64,000 bases of DNA from Opitutales bacterium (GTDB lineage Bacteria; Verrucomicrobiota; Verrucomicrobiia; Opitutales; Seribacteraceae), in assembly GCA_028101545.1 (NCBI GenBank), contig JAOHKZ010000004.1:1-64000 (forward strand), read 5' to 3'. Shown one piece after another: positions 1 to 8,468 of this stretch (its first letter is position 1; each line of letters opens with the position of its first letter). The position numbers and the translations under genes are program-made. The notes under the pieces were generated by a model. That model was not told the origin of the DNA and made no database searches. It saw only the letters and a program-made list of their open reading frames with translations.

Positions 1-625
1 TTTGATCGGGTTGCTTGGACACTCGACTATGTATAGCAATTATATTTCCATTAAAATCAAAAAGCGGACCGCCAGAATCTCCCCCAAGTAAGCGACTGTC
101 TGATTGTAAGGTATCCTCATTTTTCCCAATTATTCTCCCGAGCCTTACGACCACACCTCTTTTTTTATTAAAACCACCAGGATGCCCAATAGCAAAGCAC
201 CAGTCTCCAATTTTAGAAAAATCCCTTTTGGCAATGGGAGAAAATGGCCATTTTCCTTTTTTAGTTATTTTGAGCATACCAGCATCAGAAATTTCTGAAC
301 CTCCTAAACTAATTGCAGATACTTTTTTGCCATTAAGTAGTCGGACATTCATTTTCTGTCCTGTTTTTCCAATCACATGAGCTGCAGTTAATACGAGCCC
401 ATCTTCAGATACAATAACTCCGCTGCCTACTCCGTCATTTGTTTCAATTGAAACAAGTGCTTTTTTCGCGTTGGGAAGAAGTTCCTGTAAACGACTCTGT
501 ATGTCTAGTAGATCTTTCTGATTGAGAGGCGTAATTGATTCCCATGGGGGCGAAATACTAACATCGCAAAAACAATAACCAGTAATACTGAAAAATAAAA
601 TGATCTGATTTAGAAGTTTATTCAC
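1..625 (-). CDS. Trypsin-like (HtrA/DegP-type) serine protease, C-terminus beyond window
   Basis: Translating the minus strand from a GTG at 625 gives about 208 codons open to the window edge. The N-terminus (VNKLLNQIILFFSITGYCFC) is a hydrophobic signal or lipoprotein-like leader, so the enzyme should act outside the cytoplasm. The trypsin-fold motifs are present in order: TAAHVIG with the catalytic His, an Asp in SDAGMLKI, and GGDSGGPL with the catalytic Ser. Spacing and sequence resemble the HtrA/DegP protease domain used in periplasmic protein quality control. Whether PDZ domains follow cannot be seen. It lies 30 bases downstream of the ModA-like gene on the same strand and may be cotranscribed with it. 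The start is chosen because GTG directly precedes the leader; no strong ribosome site is visible. Confidence 0.8.
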   Translation of the reverse strand, partial: MNKLLNQIILFFSITGYCFCDVSISPPWESITPLNQKDLLDIQSRLQELLPNAKKALVSIETNDGVGSGVIVSEDGLVLTAAHVIGKTGQKMNVRLLNGKKVSAISLGGSEISDAGMLKITKKGKWPFSPIAKRDFSKIGDWCFAIGHPGGFNKKRGVVVRLGRIIGKNEDTLQSDSRLLGGDSGGPLFDFNGNIIAIHSRVSKQPDQ

Positions 626-654
626 TTAAGTATAATTATGGTAATGAGTATTTG

Positions 655-1530
655 TTAGGTTTTAGAGTCTAGATAATTTACAAGCCTTTTACATATATAT
701 TTAAATCGAGTGTTGAAATATATTAAATACTCTAGCTTCTGTTTACCCTTTTTACAATAAACCGGTATATAATTTGGAGAAACTTTTTCTAGGGTTCTTT
801 GCGAGACAAGAAGCAAATCAGGCAACAGATTTTGTGAATTACTTTGGGAAATCGCAATAAGGTTCGCGATAAGTTTTTCCTGGTCAGGAAATAAAATATT
901 TACTTCAACTCCATTTCGCCTTTTGAATTCATCAATAGAGGAGAGAACATAGGGTCGGTATTCTTTCTCACAGTATATGGTAATGGATGGATTTATATCC
1001 CACGGATTACTTTCTTTTAGTTCTAGATTATATTTTTTAAAATAAACCTGTCCCTTATCTCGCGAAGCTAGATATCGAGCAAACAGCAGAGCATGTGGAA
1101 TCCATTTTGAATTTTCATTGATTTCGCAACTGACCAAAGATTGCGATAATTTTTTTTCTACAATCTGAATTTTATTTGAAAAATTGAATCTTTCAGAATC
1201 TTTGTTATGGATCTCATTATCGGAAGAAATTATGAGATCAAAACTTTGATTATTTTCTAGGTTTTGTATTAAATTTGGATTACAGAATGTATATTCTATT
1301 CTAACATTTAATTCATTTTTGAATTGTTCAGAAACTTCGGTTAGAGGAGCCTGAAGTGATTTTTCAGCTAAAACTAAAATGGAGTGGTGTGTTTCAGGAG
1401 GATTCGAAACTTTATTCCATACTGCGAACATAGCTGTAAGAACAAACATGGACAGTAAGGAAAGAGTAATTCCTGTGTATTTTGGTGTGCGAAAAGTTTT
1501 TACCTGATCTGGTTCAAATGGTTTTATCAT
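655..1530 (-). CDS. Membrane-anchored ModA-like periplasmic binding protein
   Basis: A 291-residue protein with one N-terminal transmembrane anchor (about residues 20-37). Residues 51-104 match lobe I of ModA/type 2 periplasmic binding proteins, with the usual pattern ILVLAEKSL, then a helix, then FDLIISSD. Residues 150-170 resemble the C-terminal helix of such proteins (ARYLASRDKGQVYFKKYNLE). A second lobe-I-like stretch starts at residue 183 (ITIYCEKE to PDLLLVSQR), so the protein looks like two shortened binding-protein units in tandem. No permease or ATPase gene is adjacent, so a role as a transporter subunit is not supported; it may instead be a sensor or scaffold. Family assignment is moderate and the ligand is unknown. 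Confidence 0.6.
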   Translation of the reverse strand: MIKPFEPDQVKTFRTPKYTGITLSLLSMFVLTAMFAVWNKVSNPPETHHSILVLAEKSLQAPLTEVSEQFKNELNVRIEYTFCNPNLIQNLENNQSFDLIISSDNEIHNKDSERFNFSNKIQIVEKKLSQSLVSCEINENSKWIPHALLFARYLASRDKGQVYFKKYNLELKESNPWDINPSITIYCEKEYRPYVLSSIDEFKRRNGVEVNILFPDQEKLIANLIAISQSNSQNLLPDLLLVSQRTLEKVSPNYIPVYCKKGKQKLEYLIYFNTRFKYICKRLVNYLDSKT

Positions 1531-1604
1531 GTTTTAAAGACAAATTGCTGAGAACGCATGATTTTCAATAGAAAAAATAAGGGTAGAAAAAAAGACTTAT
1601 GTCT

Positions 1605-2828
1605 TTAAATCAAATTTGAAAAGATCAAATAGAATAGTCCAAGCATAACAACGATAAAAGGAGCGGGTACTTTACGCGAGATTAACAAGACAAGTGAAAT
1701 AATAAAACATGATATTTCTAGTGAACTCCAACTTGCGTCTATTAAAATTCCTATAAATACTCCTGATACTAAACCACTTGCTATTGCATTTATACCTCGG
1801 AGAGCACGGTGAGCCCACGGTAAAGTTTTTAATTTTCCCCAAAATGGATGAACCAAGAAAAGAAGCAGGGTACCCGGAATAAAAATAGCCCATCCGGCGA
1901 TCATTGCACTTAGTAATTGACGGTTGATATCTTTTTGCTGCTCGCACAATCCTCCCGCATAAGCAGCAAATGAAAACATTGGACCTGGTAGTGCCTGAAC
2001 CAAACCAAATCCGGCAAGAAATTCATCTTGGGTCAATAGAGCATTAGTATTTACAAGCTCCCCTTGCATTATGGGGACGACCACCTGGCCTCCCCCAAAT
2101 ACTAAGTACCCGTACCGATAAAAGCGCTCAAAGGTTACCCAAAGAGAATTTTCTGAAAAAAAGGAGGAAATGATCCCGACACAAAGCAATATAATGAACA
2201 GAAAAAATATTCCCCATGGAACAGAAAATTTGCCAGCATGCAGGCTTTTGAACTGGTCTGTTTTAGGCGAGAGGAAAATGGATAACCCTGCACCCATACA
2301 AAACGCTACAGGAATAGTCCAAGGCGTTGTGCTTAATAAAGCAATAGCTAACCCAAAGCCCCACAACCCAAAACTTAGTGGGTTAATTACAACTTTTCTG
2401 CCAAGCACCCATGCTGCCCATCCAACGAAACCGGCTGCCATTGGGGCCAGAAAACTAGTTATGTTGGCAAAGCTATTCTTGTCTATTAAAGCTGGAATCA
2501 AGGCAATCAATGTCATTAAGCAAAGAGCTGGCATGGCCCAGACCAGAAGTGTAAGGATGGCGAGTGATCGTCCACCTTTCTCCAACCCAATTGCAGTTAT
2601 TACCTGAGTACTTGTGGGGCCGGGCAAAAAACTACATAGTGCCATCCATTCTAGGAGTGCTTTCTCTGATAGGTAGTTTTTCTTTTGCACTAAGCGGTCA
2701 AGAAAAACCCCTAAGTGGGCTTCGGGTCCGCCAAAAGCTACCAAGGAACAAAGGAATACATCCTTTAGGTATTGCGTGTTTGAAAACTTTTGGAGGCAAT
2801 TCTCTTTATCATCTTTTTGTGTAGTCAC
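1605..2828 (-). CDS. chrA: ChrA-type chromate/oxyanion transporter
   Basis: A 407-residue polytopic membrane protein of the CHR family, in the two-domain form. The family motifs occur twice: FGGPEAHLG (32-40) with LPGPTSTQ (68-75) in the first half, and FGGGQVVVP with LPGPMFSF in the second half. Characterised ChrA proteins export chromate from the cytoplasm. The GTG start at 2828 overlaps the TGA of the upstream aquaporin gene (GTGA), which suggests translational coupling and fixes the start. Its position as third gene of an arsC-aqpS-chrA operon suggests the substrate might be an oxyanion handled with arsenic rather than chromate alone; that is an inference. Confidence 0.88.
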   Translation of the reverse strand: MTTQKDDKENCLQKFSNTQYLKDVFLCSLVAFGGPEAHLGVFLDRLVQKKNYLSEKALLEWMALCSFLPGPTSTQVITAIGLEKGGRSLAILTLLVWAMPALCLMTLIALIPALIDKNSFANITSFLAPMAAGFVGWAAWVLGRKVVINPLSFGLWGFGLAIALLSTTPWTIPVAFCMGAGLSIFLSPKTDQFKSLHAGKFSVPWGIFFLFIILLCVGIISSFFSENSLWVTFERFYRYGYLVFGGGQVVVPIMQGELVNTNALLTQDEFLAGFGLVQALPGPMFSFAAYAGGLCEQQKDINRQLLSAMIAGWAIFIPGTLLLFLVHPFWGKLKTLPWAHRALRGINAIASGLVSGVFIGILIDASWSSLEISCFIISLVLLISRKVPAPFIVVMLGLFYLIFSNLI

Positions 2829-3463
2829 TCAGGTTTTTTAAAAAAAGAATTATAAACGAAAAGAGCAAGGAGTGCCCCTATGAGTTGTGCTACGCAAAAG
2901 TGAAGAATATCGCTAGGTGAGATACCCGCAAAAGTGTTTGAGAATGATCTACCAATCGTTCCTGCCGGATTGGCAAATGAGGTGGAGGAAGTAAACCAGT
3001 AAGCCCCTCCAATGTATGCAGCTACGGTGGCTGCGACTTTTTCTTTGGAGGAAAGTAGGATGACCAGTAGTAACCCGAAGGTTGCGGCTATTTCACTTAC
3101 GAACAAATTGGTGCCTGATCGTGCTTTTTCAGAAAACTGAAGAGGGTCCAAATCGAAAAGATAGTTGGCTAAGATTACACCAAGTATAGCTCCGGCAATT
3201 TGAAGAATGCTAAAAACAAAAAATGTGTTTGTGCTAATCTCCCCACGCAATCGCATCACCAGAGAAACTATTGGGTTGAAATGTGAACTGTGATCTCCAA
3301 GGCAAGTGATCAAAAAATAAAGAGCAAAAACGGTTGCAAATGTATTTGCTAAAAGAGTAACCGCATCATTTTGATTCAGGTTTTGGCCCATAATTCCCGA
3401 ACCTACCACCGCCCAAAATAAAAAAGCCGTTCCAAGAAATTCAGCTAAATATTTCGATTTCAT
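2825..3463 (-). CDS. aqpS: MIP-family channel, AqpS-like (arsenic-associated aquaglyceroporin)
   Basis: A 212-residue, six-helix major intrinsic protein. Both half-helix signatures are visible: HFNPIVSL with an NPI variant (63-65) in the first half and FANPAGTIGR with NPA (165-167) and the pore Arg (172) in the second. A changed first NPA box is typical of the arsenic-operon AqpS type. In Sinorhizobium meliloti AqpS takes the place of an efflux pump: ArsC reduces arsenate and the arsenite leaves passively through the channel. The gene directly follows arsC (13 bases) and overlaps chrA, which fits this role. Conduction of arsenite is inferred from context. Confidence 0.85.
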   Translation of the reverse strand: MKSKYLAEFLGTAFLFWAVVGSGIMGQNLNQNDAVTLLANTFATVFALYFLITCLGDHSSHFNPIVSLVMRLRGEISTNTFFVFSILQIAGAILGVILANYLFDLDPLQFSEKARSGTNLFVSEIAATFGLLLVILLSSKEKVAATVAAYIGGAYWFTSSTSFANPAGTIGRSFSNTFAGISPSDILHFCVAQLIGALLALFVYNSFFKKPE

Positions 3464-3476
3464 AAAATTTAATAAG

Positions 3477-3923
3477 TTAGAGATTTAAAGATTCTGGCAG
3501 GGATTCCACATAAGTCCGGATTTCGTCTCTTACCTGTCTGTAACAGGTAAGCTGTTCCTCTTCCGAAGCACCCTTTTCGGCTAATTCTTTAGCCATTTTC
3601 GGAGGATCTGGAAACCCTGAATGAACAACTTGGCAATTGGCTGGGAAAACAGGACAGGTCTCATGAGCATGTCCACATACCGTTATCACAAAATCTAAGT
3701 CATGATCTGCAAAATCCCGAATGTTTTCCGACTTTTGACTGGTCACATCGACTCCTGCCTCTGCCATTACTTTAACCATATGAGGGTTAAGTCCATGCGT
3801 TTCGATCCCGGCGGAGAATGCTTCTATCGAATCACCCTTTAGATGGCGTGTCCATCCCTCCGCCATCTGACTGCGGCAGGAATTTCCGGTACAAAGAAAA
3901 AGAAGTTTTAATGGTTCACTCAT
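3477..3923 (-). CDS. arsC: Arsenate reductase, thioredoxin-coupled LMW-phosphatase type
   Basis: A 148-residue cytoplasmic enzyme that reduces arsenate to arsenite. The P-loop CTGNSCR (11-17) carries the nucleophilic Cys11. The redox relay cysteines are Cys83 and Cys90 in CGHAHETC, and the general acid is in DPP (106-108). The spacing matches the Staphylococcus aureus pI258 ArsC family (Cys10, Cys82, Cys89, Asp105), so thioredoxin is the likely electron donor. It is the first gene of arsC-aqpS-chrA and is transcribed divergently from a phosphate-selective porin. No arsR gene is visible nearby, so regulation may come from the phosphate-type repeats in the shared 181-base intergenic region. Confidence 0.95.
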   Translation of the reverse strand: MSEPLKLLFLCTGNSCRSQMAEGWTRHLKGDSIEAFSAGIETHGLNPHMVKVMAEAGVDVTSQKSENIRDFADHDLDFVITVCGHAHETCPVFPANCQVVHSGFPDPPKMAKELAEKGASEEEQLTCYRQVRDEIRTYVESLPESLNL

Positions 3924-4001
3924 AAAATTCCTATCATTCTGTTTTATTACTTTAGGTAAACGTCAAACTCTTAAAGCTTAGGAATTTCATAATCTCGTAT
4001 T

Positions 4002-4056
4002 TTTACAAAAAAGAGACATTTCCTTCAGTCAATTTTTACATGGTCTGTATATGATT
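4002..4056 (+). promoter_or_regulatory. Putative PHO-box array before porin 1 (divergent with arsC)
   Basis: Seven-base units recur at 11-base steps: TTTACAA at 4002, GAGACAT at 4013, a poor TTCAGTC at 4024, TTTACAT at 4035 and TGTATAT at 4046. The 11-base period and the ACAT core match the cleaner arrays before phoB, pstC and porin 2. Such spacing is how OmpR-family PhoB dimers bind in tandem. It lies about 50 bases upstream of the porin start and about 80 bases upstream of arsC, so it could serve both. This is the weakest of the four arrays. Confidence 0.4.
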
Positions 4057-4104
4057 AAAAATGTCCATTAAAGGATCAATAGAAATACAACTACACTTAA
4101 AATT

Positions 4105-5229
4105 ATGAAAAAATTGAAGATACTTACCTTTTCACAATGTCTTCTCGCCTTTGCTTTTTCTGTGAATGGGCAAAGCGAAGAGACATCAACTTATGATAGG
4201 CTTTGGAGTAAAGTCTCGCTCTATGAAAACGAACAAAACCCCTTAATAAGGAAATTTTCTCTTACCGGGAGACTGCAGGGTGAATATCATAGCTTCGATA
4301 ATGATGTGACTGGAGATGATCATGATGATTATGATTGGAGAAGATTCCGATTTGGTTTCAAAGCAACTCTTTTTGGTGACATCACCTTGCACTCAGAGGC
4401 GGATCTAGGTCTCGAGAATGAAGGTAAGCCTCTCTATAATAATCTAACCGATACTTATTTCTCATGGTCTACAGAGAATGGCGTAAAAATTAAGCTAGGA
4501 AAACAGTCTACCCCTTTTACTTTGGATGGATCCACATCTTCGAAAAAGTTACACACTTTGGAAAGAAGTAAAATTGCAAGTAATATTTGGTTTGGGCAAG
4601 AGTACTTTCCAGGAATATCTGTTTCAGGCTTTAAAAACGATATCGATTATTTTGCAGGATTTTACTCTTCGGATAACGCACCGGAGTTTGATCATGCTTT
4701 TAAGTACGGAAAATTCGGTATTCTTTCTGTCGGTAAGGACTACAGCGAAAACTTCAATCTTGAAAAATCATACATTCGTGCAGACATCATGATCCAAGAT
4801 GATGATGAAATGAAATATGAGGATTGGAATGGTGCCTACTCATTTGTAACCAAATGGGAAAATAACGATTGGTACCTCTGGACAGACTTAAGTTATGCTG
4901 ACCGCAAGGATGGAGATGTCTGGGCGATTCAGTTGATGCCATTCTATGATATCACAGACAAGACGCAGGTTATTTTTTGTTACACTCATCTAGATAGTTC
5001 CGGAGAAAATCAACTTAAAACAAGCAGATGGGAAAGCAGGTTGCCACAAGATCCAAAAGTAGGAAAAGGGGATAACCTTACCGAATACTTTTTCGGGTTA
5101 AACCACTTTTTCTATGGTCATAAACTGAAGTGGCAAAATGGAATCCAATATACTGAGTTAGGTCAAGCTGACGGAACTAAAGAATATGACGGATGGGGCT
5201 ACACTACCGCCTTTCGCATCAGTTGGTAA
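4105..5229 (+). CDS. oprP: Phosphate-selective porin O/P family, copy 1
   Basis: A 374-residue outer-membrane beta-barrel protein with a cleavable signal peptide (MKKLKILTFSQCLLAFAFSVNG). It resembles the phosphate-selective porin O and P family, with recognisable blocks RLQGEYHSFD, DYDWRRFRFGFKA and HSEADLGLENEG, and ends in an aromatic-terminated strand (AFRISW), the usual barrel-assembly signal. It would admit phosphate or polyphosphate across the outer membrane under limitation. A close paralogue lies at 15093. Forty-seven bases separate it from pstS, which lacks its own repeat array, so the two are probably cotranscribed. No Shine-Dalgarno is visible before the ATG. Confidence 0.85.
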   Translation: MKKLKILTFSQCLLAFAFSVNGQSEETSTYDRLWSKVSLYENEQNPLIRKFSLTGRLQGEYHSFDNDVTGDDHDDYDWRRFRFGFKATLFGDITLHSEADLGLENEGKPLYNNLTDTYFSWSTENGVKIKLGKQSTPFTLDGSTSSKKLHTLERSKIASNIWFGQEYFPGISVSGFKNDIDYFAGFYSSDNAPEFDHAFKYGKFGILSVGKDYSENFNLEKSYIRADIMIQDDDEMKYEDWNGAYSFVTKWENNDWYLWTDLSYADRKDGDVWAIQLMPFYDITDKTQVIFCYTHLDSSGENQLKTSRWESRLPQDPKVGKGDNLTEYFFGLNHFFYGHKLKWQNGIQYTELGQADGTKEYDGWGYTTAFRISW

Positions 5230-5276
5230 ACTTTCAACTATTATTATCATCAAAGAAAACAAAATCGTAAAATTCA

Positions 5277-6095
5277 ATGAAATCACTAAATAAAAAAATT
5301 CTAGTCGCTCTCTTCTTTTCATTTTCAATTCTTATTAACGCCCAAGACAAATTAGTAATAAAAGGTTCTGATACATTGGGTGCAAAAATGATCCCAAAAA
5401 TTGCTGAGGCTTATGAAAATAAAAACCCTGGTTCAAAGTTTGAAATTGCAGCTGAAGGATCCTCTACTGGAATTGCAGCTATTATTGATGGCACGGCTCA
5501 CATTGGAATGTCTAGCCGCGAACTTAAAGGAAAAGAAAAAGCAACCGCGGGAGCCAATGGTGTTCGCCTCGTCAAGACAGTGGTAGCGAATGATGCAGTT
5601 GCAGTTATCGTTAACGAGTCTAACCCGCTGTCCCAGTTAACTCTTAAGGATGTTGAGCGAATTTTTACAAGTGATATAACTAATTGGAGTGCCGTGGGCG
5701 GAAAGAGTGGAAGTATTTCTGGATATACCCGAAATACTTCCTCTGGCACATATGCATTCTTTCAAAAGTTTGCAATGGCTGGTCGTGATTATGGTTCTGC
5801 CACACAAAAGATGGCTGGCAATGAACAAATTGCAACCGAAGTAGCCAACAATCCAAATGGAATCGGTTATGTTGGGTTGGCCTATGTCGGAGCTAAGGGC
5901 ATCAAGGTAATCGCAGTCGATGGAGTTCTTCCATCTCCCAAGACTGCCAATGATGGCTCATACACGCTTGCCCGTGGATTAAATTGCTTCACAAACGGAG
6001 CTCCTACTGGAGCAGCTAAGAAGTTCCTGGACTTCGCCCTTACCGCATCTGGTCAAAAGATCGTAGCTAGTACAGGATTTGTTCCTGTCAAGTAA
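5277..6095 (+). CDS. pstS: Phosphate ABC transporter substrate-binding protein PstS
   Basis: A 272-residue periplasmic phosphate-binding protein. It has a signal peptide (MKSLNKKILVALFFSFSILINAQ) and the PstS-like opening KLVIKGSDTLG, the loop AEGSSTGIAAI, SSRELK and TRNTSSGTYAFF, which form the phosphate pocket in this family. It hands phosphate to the PstCAB complex encoded at 8469-12634. It is shorter than E. coli PstS (346 residues) but in the range of the compact PstS group found in many other phyla. A strong terminator follows, so porin 1 and pstS form one unit. Confidence 0.93.
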   Translation: MKSLNKKILVALFFSFSILINAQDKLVIKGSDTLGAKMIPKIAEAYENKNPGSKFEIAAEGSSTGIAAIIDGTAHIGMSSRELKGKEKATAGANGVRLVKTVVANDAVAVIVNESNPLSQLTLKDVERIFTSDITNWSAVGGKSGSISGYTRNTSSGTYAFFQKFAMAGRDYGSATQKMAGNEQIATEVANNPNGIGYVGLAYVGAKGIKVIAVDGVLPSPKTANDGSYTLARGLNCFTNGAPTGAAKKFLDFALTASGQKIVASTGFVPVK

Positions 6096-6124
6096 TGTGA
6101 TCCAAGTTAGTTTGTTTTAAACGA

Positions 6125-6155
6125 GAGGCCATCTCTTTGGGGGTGGCCTCTTTTT
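6125..6155 (+). terminator. Rho-independent terminator after pstS
   Basis: Stem GAGGCCA (6125-6131) pairs with TGGCCTC (6144-6150) across a 12-base loop and is followed directly by five T residues. It lies 30 bases after the pstS stop and separates the porin-pstS unit from phoBR. Confidence 0.85.
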
Positions 6156-6209
6156 ATGGAAGCTTAGATTTTTTGGGCGGAGGCGAGGAAATTTACCCGT
6201 AAATGAAAA

Positions 6210-6264
6210 ATAACACAAATTTTCGATGCTTGGCGCAAAGTTGTTACATTTAAGGTATATGGTA
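6210..6264 (+). promoter_or_regulatory. Putative PHO-box array before phoB
   Basis: Units at 11-base steps: ATAACAC at 6210, TTTCGAT at 6221, GGCGCAA at 6232, GTTACAT at 6243 and GGTATAT at 6254. The pair GGCGCAA then GTTACAT is almost the same as GGCGCAG then GTCACAT in the pstC array, again 11 bases apart. It ends 37 bases before the phoB ATG, consistent with autoregulation of the two-component system. Confidence 0.55.
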
Positions 6265-6301
6265 AAAGAAATATCTCGCTAATTCACCACAAGATAATCT
6301 T

Positions 6302-7015
6302 ATGACTGAATCATCAATTTTTATCCCTTCGAAACATTCGATTCTTGTAATCGACGATGAGCCGGATCTATGCGAATTGATCGAGTTTCAATTGCAAAAG
6401 GAGGGCTTCCAGACAAGTGCACTTTCAAATCCCTTGGAAGCGATTGGATTTGCTCGTGATTTTGAACCTGATTTAATCATTTTAGATGTAATGATGCCAG
6501 AATTGGATGGGTTGCGTTTGTGTAGCATGCTCAAAGTAGACACACAGCTCAAGGATGTTCCGATCTTATTTCTTACAGCACGAAGTGATACAGATGAACG
6601 GGTAAAGGGGTTCGAACGCGGTGCCGATGACTACCTAACCAAGCCCTTCGATAACCGTGAGTTGATTGCCCGGAGCAAAGCAATCCTTACCCGTACTATC
6701 AAGAAAAAATTAGCCATATCAGGTAAGCTTGAGGGGGGCGGAATCGTACTTGATCCTGAAAGTCATGAAGTTTTTATAGATGAAAAATTGATTGATCTTA
6801 CTCACACTGAATTTCGTCTCCTTCATTTAATGATGGAAAGAATTGGTCGAGTACAGAGTCGTGAAAATCTTTTGGTTAATGTATGGAACTATGATACAGA
6901 TATCGAGACACGCACTGTTGATAATCATGTAGGTCGGTTACGGGGTAAACTTGGGTCGAAAGGGGATGTGATTAAAACCGTGCGTGGCGTTGGCTACAAA
7001 CTGGTTGTTGATTAA
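6302..7015 (+). CDS. phoB: PhoB-type response regulator, copy 1
   Basis: A 237-residue OmpR/PhoB-family regulator. The receiver domain (13-125) has the acidic pair Asp18/Asp19, the phospho-acceptor Asp62 in LDVMMP, Thr92 and Lys114. The C-terminal winged helix (about 140-235) ends in the usual VKTVRGVGYKL motif. It would bind the 11-base repeats upstream of the porin, pst and its own genes. It is followed after 21 bases by its histidine kinase. A paralogue at about half identity by eye lies at 13436, so the phosphate island has two regulators. Confidence 0.92.
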   Translation: MTESSIFIPSKHSILVIDDEPDLCELIEFQLQKEGFQTSALSNPLEAIGFARDFEPDLIILDVMMPELDGLRLCSMLKVDTQLKDVPILFLTARSDTDERVKGFERGADDYLTKPFDNRELIARSKAILTRTIKKKLAISGKLEGGGIVLDPESHEVFIDEKLIDLTHTEFRLLHLMMERIGRVQSRENLLVNVWNYDTDIETRTVDNHVGRLRGKLGSKGDVIKTVRGVGYKLVVD

Positions 7016-7036
7016 TTCTTCTGCTTTTTTGTACAA

Positions 7037-8311
7037 ATGGCTGAAGTGACTGTTATTGCACTCGTGTTGCTAGCATCTTATTTCTGGATACAATATCGAA
7101 TAGGAAAACAATTGATCTTTCAATTCGCGTCTTCGATCCGAGAGGGAAACACCTTAATTTTAGAGCGTCCCATGCTTCTAAATAAAAACTTTCCCTTGGA
7201 ACTCTGCCAAAGAACATTGGATGAAAATGCGACTATAATTAGAGAGCTTGAAAAAGATAGTAACCAAACCAATCATGCATTTAATGAAGTTCTCGGAGGC
7301 ATGCTTGATGGAGCTTTAATATTAGATCAAGACCATGGAATTAGTTTTGCCAACTCAACAGCCGAAAGAAATTTTTCTCTGGGACAATCTATGATTGGCA
7401 GGCGACTGGAAGCCTTTCTTGACTCATTTGAAGTGCTCGATCTTATTGATCAGTTAAACAGAGGTAACAAGCCCATCAAAGCTGAGTTTACCTTCAGGAG
7501 AAACGGTATCTTTAAAGACTTCGAAGTCGCGTCTGCTCTGCTTTCTCCAATACGATCGAATCCTAAAGAAGTCTACCTACTCCTATTTCGCGAAGTCACT
7601 GAGATCAAGAGAGCAGAACGATTGCGTAAGGATTTTGTGGCTAACGCCTCCCATGAATTGCGCACCCCGGTTACAATGATCAAAGGGTTTGCTGAGGCAT
7701 TAGTGGATTCTCCCGATCTTCCTGAACAACAAAGATCATCTTTTATATCTAAAATATACAAAAATTCACTTAGGCTCCAAACTTTAGTAGATGATTTGCT
7801 TAGTCTTTCCGAGCTAGAGGGTAGTAGGCATCCCATCAATCTAACTACCAATAAACTCTGTGAAGTAATTCGGGGAATCGATATGTATTTGCAGGACAAA
7901 CCCTATGTTAATAAGGACAAGTTAAAGTTTACATTTGCTGAGGAAAAAGAAGGATTTCCCTTTGATGCGATCAAGGTAGCCATGGCCATTGGTAACTTGA
8001 TCGAAAATGCCTTTAAATATGCTGGATGCTTTTCTGAAGTACGAGTTTCAACTAGTCTGTCCGAAGGAGGTGAAATCATAACTTGCTTCGTTGAAGATGA
8101 CGGCATCGGAATTCCCGCAAAGGATTTAGAATATATTTTCGAACGATTTTATGTTGTGGACAAAGGAAGATCACGAGAAAAGGGAGGTACGGGGCTGGGA
8201 CTAAGCATTGTCAAACATGTTGCAGAAGCTCATGGAGGCAATGTACATGTTCGCAGTCAACTTGGTAATGGTTCTACATTTTCCATAGATTTACCTAGGT
8301 TTCAGCTTTAA
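7037..8311 (+). CDS. phoR: PhoR-type sensor histidine kinase, copy 1
   Basis: A 424-residue membrane histidine kinase. One N-terminal transmembrane helix (about 4-20) has almost no periplasmic loop, as in PhoR. A PAS domain lies at about 83-185, then the HisKA helix with His206 in NASHELRTPV, and the ATPase domain with N box NLIENAFKYA and G boxes EDDGIGIP and GGTGLGLSI. Lacking a sensor loop, it presumably reads phosphate status through PstCAB/PhoU, as known for E. coli PhoR. It is the cognate partner of the adjacent phoB. Confidence 0.92.
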   Translation: MAEVTVIALVLLASYFWIQYRIGKQLIFQFASSIREGNTLILERPMLLNKNFPLELCQRTLDENATIIRELEKDSNQTNHAFNEVLGGMLDGALILDQDHGISFANSTAERNFSLGQSMIGRRLEAFLDSFEVLDLIDQLNRGNKPIKAEFTFRRNGIFKDFEVASALLSPIRSNPKEVYLLLFREVTEIKRAERLRKDFVANASHELRTPVTMIKGFAEALVDSPDLPEQQRSSFISKIYKNSLRLQTLVDDLLSLSELEGSRHPINLTTNKLCEVIRGIDMYLQDKPYVNKDKLKFTFAEEKEGFPFDAIKVAMAIGNLIENAFKYAGCFSEVRVSTSLSEGGEIITCFVEDDGIGIPAKDLEYIFERFYVVDKGRSREKGGTGLGLSIVKHVAEAHGGNVHVRSQLGNGSTFSIDLPRFQL

Positions 8312-8330
8312 AAGCAAAGCCCTTTCCATT

Positions 8331-8374
8331 GTTACATAATTGGCGCAGTTTCGTCACATAATATGAAAGCCAAT
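8331..8374 (+). promoter_or_regulatory. Putative PHO-box array before pstC
   Basis: GTTACAT at 8331 and GTCACAT at 8353 are exactly 22 bases (two 11-base steps) apart, each followed by AAT. GGCGCAG sits between them at 8342 and TGAAAGC follows at 8364. The arrangement matches the phoB array. It begins about 20 bases after phoR and lies roughly 95 bases before pstC. Confidence 0.6.
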
Positions 8375-8468
8375 ATGGTAGCATAGAATCTTGCTATGAT
8401 GACTCCTTACAAGACTTTTTTTATCCCTAGAATAGGGAGATGCTAATCCTTATTCTTAACCCTTGGCT

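Noticed and set aside
15..380. Plus-strand open frame at the window start
   Set aside because: It is antisense to a serine protease whose catalytic motifs are all present on the minus strand.
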